From NCBI GenBank assembly GCA_945910005.1, contig OX246739.1, positions 38,119,598-38,183,597 on the forward strand: a DNA stretch of 64,000 nucleotides, in the 5' to 3' direction. Source of the stretch: Isoperla grammatica (taxonomy: Eukaryota > Arthropoda > Insecta > Plecoptera > Perlodidae). The notes beneath the pieces were generated by a model. That model saw nothing but the letters and a program-made list of their open reading frames with translations, did not search any database and was not told the DNA's origin. Shown here piece after piece: positions 61,161 to 64,000 of the stretch; positions within the stretch are counted from its first letter, which is position 1; each line of letters opens with the position of its first letter. A program made the position numbers and the translations under genes.

Positions 61161-61630
61161 TAGGGATGTCATAGGGTAGGAAAATTCGGATCCGGTTCCA
61201 GACCTTCCAAGAACCGGGTTACCCGGATCCTAAAAGCCTAAATTATGTCATCTTATCTTGGTTACACCCCCCCCCCGCCCCCCGAAACCACGCAGTTGAA
61301 GGTCGTTCTCTGCCCATGCCAGCTGCCGGCCGCTGTGTGGGTTGGGCTCTGTGCGGCCGCTGCGCGCGGGAAGGGCGGGTGGAGGGGAGTGTATATGGCC
61401 TCACAGAACTCGCCCGCAGTAATGACAGCGCATACTAACCAGCGACCAGCTGGCCACGCCCACAAGCAGGAATTCACTGTAGCTTCAAGGAAAGTAGCCG
61501 CAGAAATATCGTCGCGTATTTTTTTTTTTTTTTTTTAACAAATAATACTACCCGATAAGGATCCGGATCCTAAAAATGGATTCGGGTAATTTCTGGATCC
61601 GGGTAACCCGGGTACCCTATGACATCCCTA
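61161..61630. mobile_element. 470-bp hAT with TAGGGATGTCATAGGGTA ends
   Basis: The 18-bp ends are perfect inverted partners and are flanked by perfect GTATACAT duplications (61153-61160; 61631-61638). The interior has repeated GGATCCGG words and a T run at 61,519-61,536. No coding capacity. Confidence 0.92.
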
Positions 61631-62313
61631 GTATACATCCCTCACGGATGCTGAGCCGACAGCTGCCGCCAGCCCGTGATAGCGGTCTCCCGGTCTCCTG
61701 GCCTTACAGTTGCGTCCAAACAACACTTGCGTAGCGGTCGCTGAAACTTGTTTCAGCGTTGACATTTATAATAACCGAAAAACGATTAATCAAGGTAAAT
61801 ATTGATCTGGAACTGAAAAAATAAAGTGATCGATGCTGAAAAACGGTACGGCGAGCAACGATATTTTAAAGAAAATGATTTAGATATCACTATCGGCCAG
61901 GACTATTCGAAATAAAAACGACGATTTTCACGACGTATAACATGTAAAATAAATATTTAGGCCTAAGCGCCATTTCACCCCCCCCCCCCCCCCCCTCCCT
62001 CCGCCGCCGCACGTACGTGCGCTAGAACACACCGTGAAGGGAATTTTTGTACTGCTGAAAGAGGAGACTGCCGAGAGCCGCCATCTCCATTCTCCACTCA
62101 TTACAAACGAAAACAAATGTATTTGTGAGTTCGCCCTCACCGGCCGTATAGTATAGACGTGTCTGTCGTACGCTCCGTCAGTGACTATAGGTATCGAACT
62201 TGTTATCGTGCAGTGTCCTGTGCAGTTTTAATTAAACAGTGCAGTTCGCATTTGATATGAGTAGTTTATGTCGTGAAGTGTTCCGAGTTAACTAAACTAC
62301 ATAAACAAGTGCT

Positions 62314-63645
62314 ATGTTAAGAGGTGAGAAACCACAAACTTATATAGATATGGGGTCACGCCCCCCAAATAGTACCCTTAAAGGTGAAGTTGCTAATACT
62401 TCTAAACTAACGTCTAATGTAAAAACATCAAATCGAGTGAAACGACGTAAAAACGAATCGGATGACATGGAAGTGGAGACCACTTACAATGTCTCCACAA
62501 AAAACCGATTTCATTCGCTGTCAGACTCTGATGGGGATGAATATGAAGACGAGGCTGAAGGAGAAGAAAAGGAAGTAGAAGAAGAAACAATGGATTCATC
62601 TGCAGCCAAGACAAATCATTTTCCATCTCCGCGTATTAAAATTCCTCCAATTGTGTTGTACCATTACATATCACAACACACGCAAACGTTAAATTCTTTA
62701 CGGCAATCGCTAACAGAAGATATAGACATAATATACAAAGGTGACCGGTTAATTATAAAATCTAAAAACAAAAATGACTACAATCGTATTCTAGAAGCAT
62801 TAAACAAGGCTGAGATGGAGTATCACACGTATACCCCAAAAAATGAAAAAGAGCTTAGGATGGTGTTAAAAAATGTACCACCAAATCTTACGACGAATGA
62901 AATTCACGAAGACTTACAGCGAATTGGACTTAACCCTAAAAAAGTAATACAAATGACAAAGAAACCGTCGGCTGACAACCCGACTGAACGTGTCTACCCT
63001 ATGTTCATAGTCACCTTTGATAACACAATAACACCTCAAGATGTGTACAAAAACAAAAGAGTGTGCATGTGCATAGTGCAGTGGGAAAACTATAAAAATA
63101 AGTCTGGGGTTACCCAGTGTTACAATTGTCAGTCGTTTGGCCATACAGCCACTAACTGCAAACGTAAACCAAAATGTGTCAAATGTGCAGGTCCGCACAT
63201 TACAGCTGATTGTGATAAGGGGAAAATCGCTACACCAAAGTGTGCCAACTGTCATGAAGATCACCCTGCTAGCTACAGACAGTGTTCAGTGTATGCGCGA
63301 CAGCTAAGCTTGAAAAATCAAAACAAACAAGAGGCTGTCCCCAAGACCTTGCAGCCTCCAAATATTAGTGGGAATGACTTCCCTCCTCTCCCGAGAACTT
63401 CCACCACTCCACAACAACCAGCATGGACCCGACCGTCTACTGTGCAACAACAAGACCAGCAAGAAAATGTGAGCTTCACACAAATGTTATCAGAACTGAA
63501 GGAAATATTTTCTTGTATAAACTTGACTAATATTGTTACGGTGCTTAAATCAACAGTGTCAAATGTACTCAAAGCCCCGGATAGCATATCTAAAATAGTG
63601 GCCTTAACGGAAGGTTTTTTAGAGCTTTTTAGTAAAAATGGCTAG
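62314..63645 (+). CDS. Jockey-type ORF1, gag-like nucleic-acid-binding protein
   Basis: 443 residues without a stop. The N-terminal ~100 residues are charged, with a long Glu/Asp run near residues 70-95. The middle (~170-260) resembles the PRE_C2HC region found upstream of zinc knuckles in Jockey gag proteins. Three CCHC-type knuckles follow at about residues 269-330: CYNCQSFGHTATNC, then CVKCAGPHITADC, then CANCHEDHPASYRQC (variant spacing). A Gln/Pro-rich linker (FPPLPRTSTTPQQPAW) and a hydrophobic end complete it. The protein packages LINE RNA for retrotransposition. Its stop overlaps the ORF2 start by 8 nt. Confidence 0.92.
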   Translation: MLRGEKPQTYIDMGSRPPNSTLKGEVANTSKLTSNVKTSNRVKRRKNESDDMEVETTYNVSTKNRFHSLSDSDGDEYEDEAEGEEKEVEEETMDSSAAKTNHFPSPRIKIPPIVLYHYISQHTQTLNSLRQSLTEDIDIIYKGDRLIIKSKNKNDYNRILEALNKAEMEYHTYTPKNEKELRMVLKNVPPNLTTNEIHEDLQRIGLNPKKVIQMTKKPSADNPTERVYPMFIVTFDNTITPQDVYKNKRVCMCIVQWENYKNKSGVTQCYNCQSFGHTATNCKRKPKCVKCAGPHITADCDKGKIATPKCANCHEDHPASYRQCSVYARQLSLKNQNKQEAVPKTLQPPNISGNDFPPLPRTSTTPQQPAWTRPSTVQQQDQQENVSFTQMLSELKEIFSCINLTNIVTVLKSTVSNVLKAPDSISKIVALTEGFLELFSKNG

Positions 63646-64000
63646 CTCCACGCAGCTTAACTATCTTTTCTGGAACTGTAATTCCATAGCATCTAAAGAC
63701 AAAGTTTCCGAGCTAGAAGTCGTTTTAGTGAAACAGGACATTCATATACTCGGTCTTTGTGAAACAAAACTTACGGACCGTCACACCTTAAAGTTATTAG
63801 GTTATCAAGTGTATCGTAGTGATAGAAACCGCGCGGGGGGTGGAGTAGCCCTGGCTGTAAACAACAACATTAGACATTACCAACAAATAATTCCACCTCT
63901 GACTCACTTGGAAGCAGTTGCTATACACATCGAACATCCACAGCTTGCAATGACTGTCGTGTCAGTGTACAATCCTCCAAGTGTTCGTCTCAACATGCGT
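63638..64000 (+). CDS. LINE ORF2 start: AP endonuclease domain (partial)
   Basis: ATG at 63638 opens a frame with LNYLFWNCNSIASK, LGLCETKLTD and RAGGGVALAVNN, the N-terminal blocks of the apurinic-like endonuclease that nicks target DNA (the Glu of CETKL is catalytic in the family). The frame is open to the window end; the reverse transcriptase would follow. The ATGGCTAG overlap with ORF1 suggests translation by reinitiation or a -1 coupling. Confidence 0.9.
   Translation, partial: MASSTQLNYLFWNCNSIASKDKVSELEVVLVKQDIHILGLCETKLTDRHTLKLLGYQVYRSDRNRAGGGVALAVNNNIRHYQQIIPPLTHLEAVAIHIEHPQLAMTVVSVYNPPSVRLNMR

Larger units (their letters stand above)
62150..64000 (+). mobile_element. Jockey-type LINE, 5' part, cut by the window end
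   Basis: A 5' untranslated stretch (start uncertain, about 62,150) precedes ORF1 and ORF2. Both ORFs are open as far as visible, so this copy may be recent and full-length at its 5' end. It follows the calnexin exons in the same orientation and probably lies in a calnexin intron. Confidence 0.85.

Overview
This is a repeat-rich, AT-rich animal genome window with spliced genes, not a bacterial or plasmid region. The best taxonomic clue is a type II membrane PGRP (PGRP-LC/LE-like) with an Imd-pathway style cytoplasmic motif, which points to an arthropod. The introns loaded with hAT, Harbinger, CACTA and Jockey-type elements and the dispersed TAGGCC words would fit a crustacean or another non-insect, but that is inference.

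Layout. 0-7.2 kb is transposon: a TA-flanked element with ~720-bp terminal inverted repeats carrying a nested hAT, then a 4-kb PIF/Harbinger element with decayed MADF/BESS and transposase genes whose exons interlock. 7.36-8.08 kb is an intact intronless gene of unknown function. 8.4-18.2 kb has MITEs, tRNA-derived SINEs and AT-rich sequence with no recognisable gene. 18.2-23.8 kb (minus) is a four-exon multi-pass (7-8 TM) membrane protein with nested hAT elements in its introns. 24.4-26.3 kb is a LINE with a long open reverse-transcriptase frame. 28.6-29.9 kb is a GATATC-rich satellite (102-bp period) that runs into a 200-N gap.

31.7-47.6 kb (minus) is the PGRP receptor gene: cytoplasmic exon with acidic run and RHIM-like motif, transmembrane exon, then three PGRP-domain exons. 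The second PGRP exon is followed by a 114-bp array of about 8.6 units. Each complete unit repeats part of that exon plus its own splice donor and stays open in frame. This is the most striking object in the window: a potential ladder of alternative donors that could insert n x 38 residues into the peptidoglycan-binding fold. The zinc-ligand cysteine of catalytic PGRPs is serine here, so I predict a sensing rather than amidase role.

49-53 kb holds two CACTA-type MITEs with identical ends. 52.1-60.5 kb (plus) is the luminal part of calnexin (six exons, four-plus-four P-domain repeats). Its C-terminal membrane exons were not found in the window. Its introns contain an LTR-like fragment, a LINE 3' fragment and a hAT with a SINE inside. 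The window ends in a Jockey-type LINE with an intact gag-like ORF1 overlapping the start of the endonuclease ORF2 by 8 nt.

Host genes here show no functional clustering. ER glycoprotein folding (calnexin), innate sensing (PGRP) and an orphan membrane protein are simply neighbours. Exon borders were set by eye from GT/AG sites, family similarity and reading-phase agreement, without transcripts.
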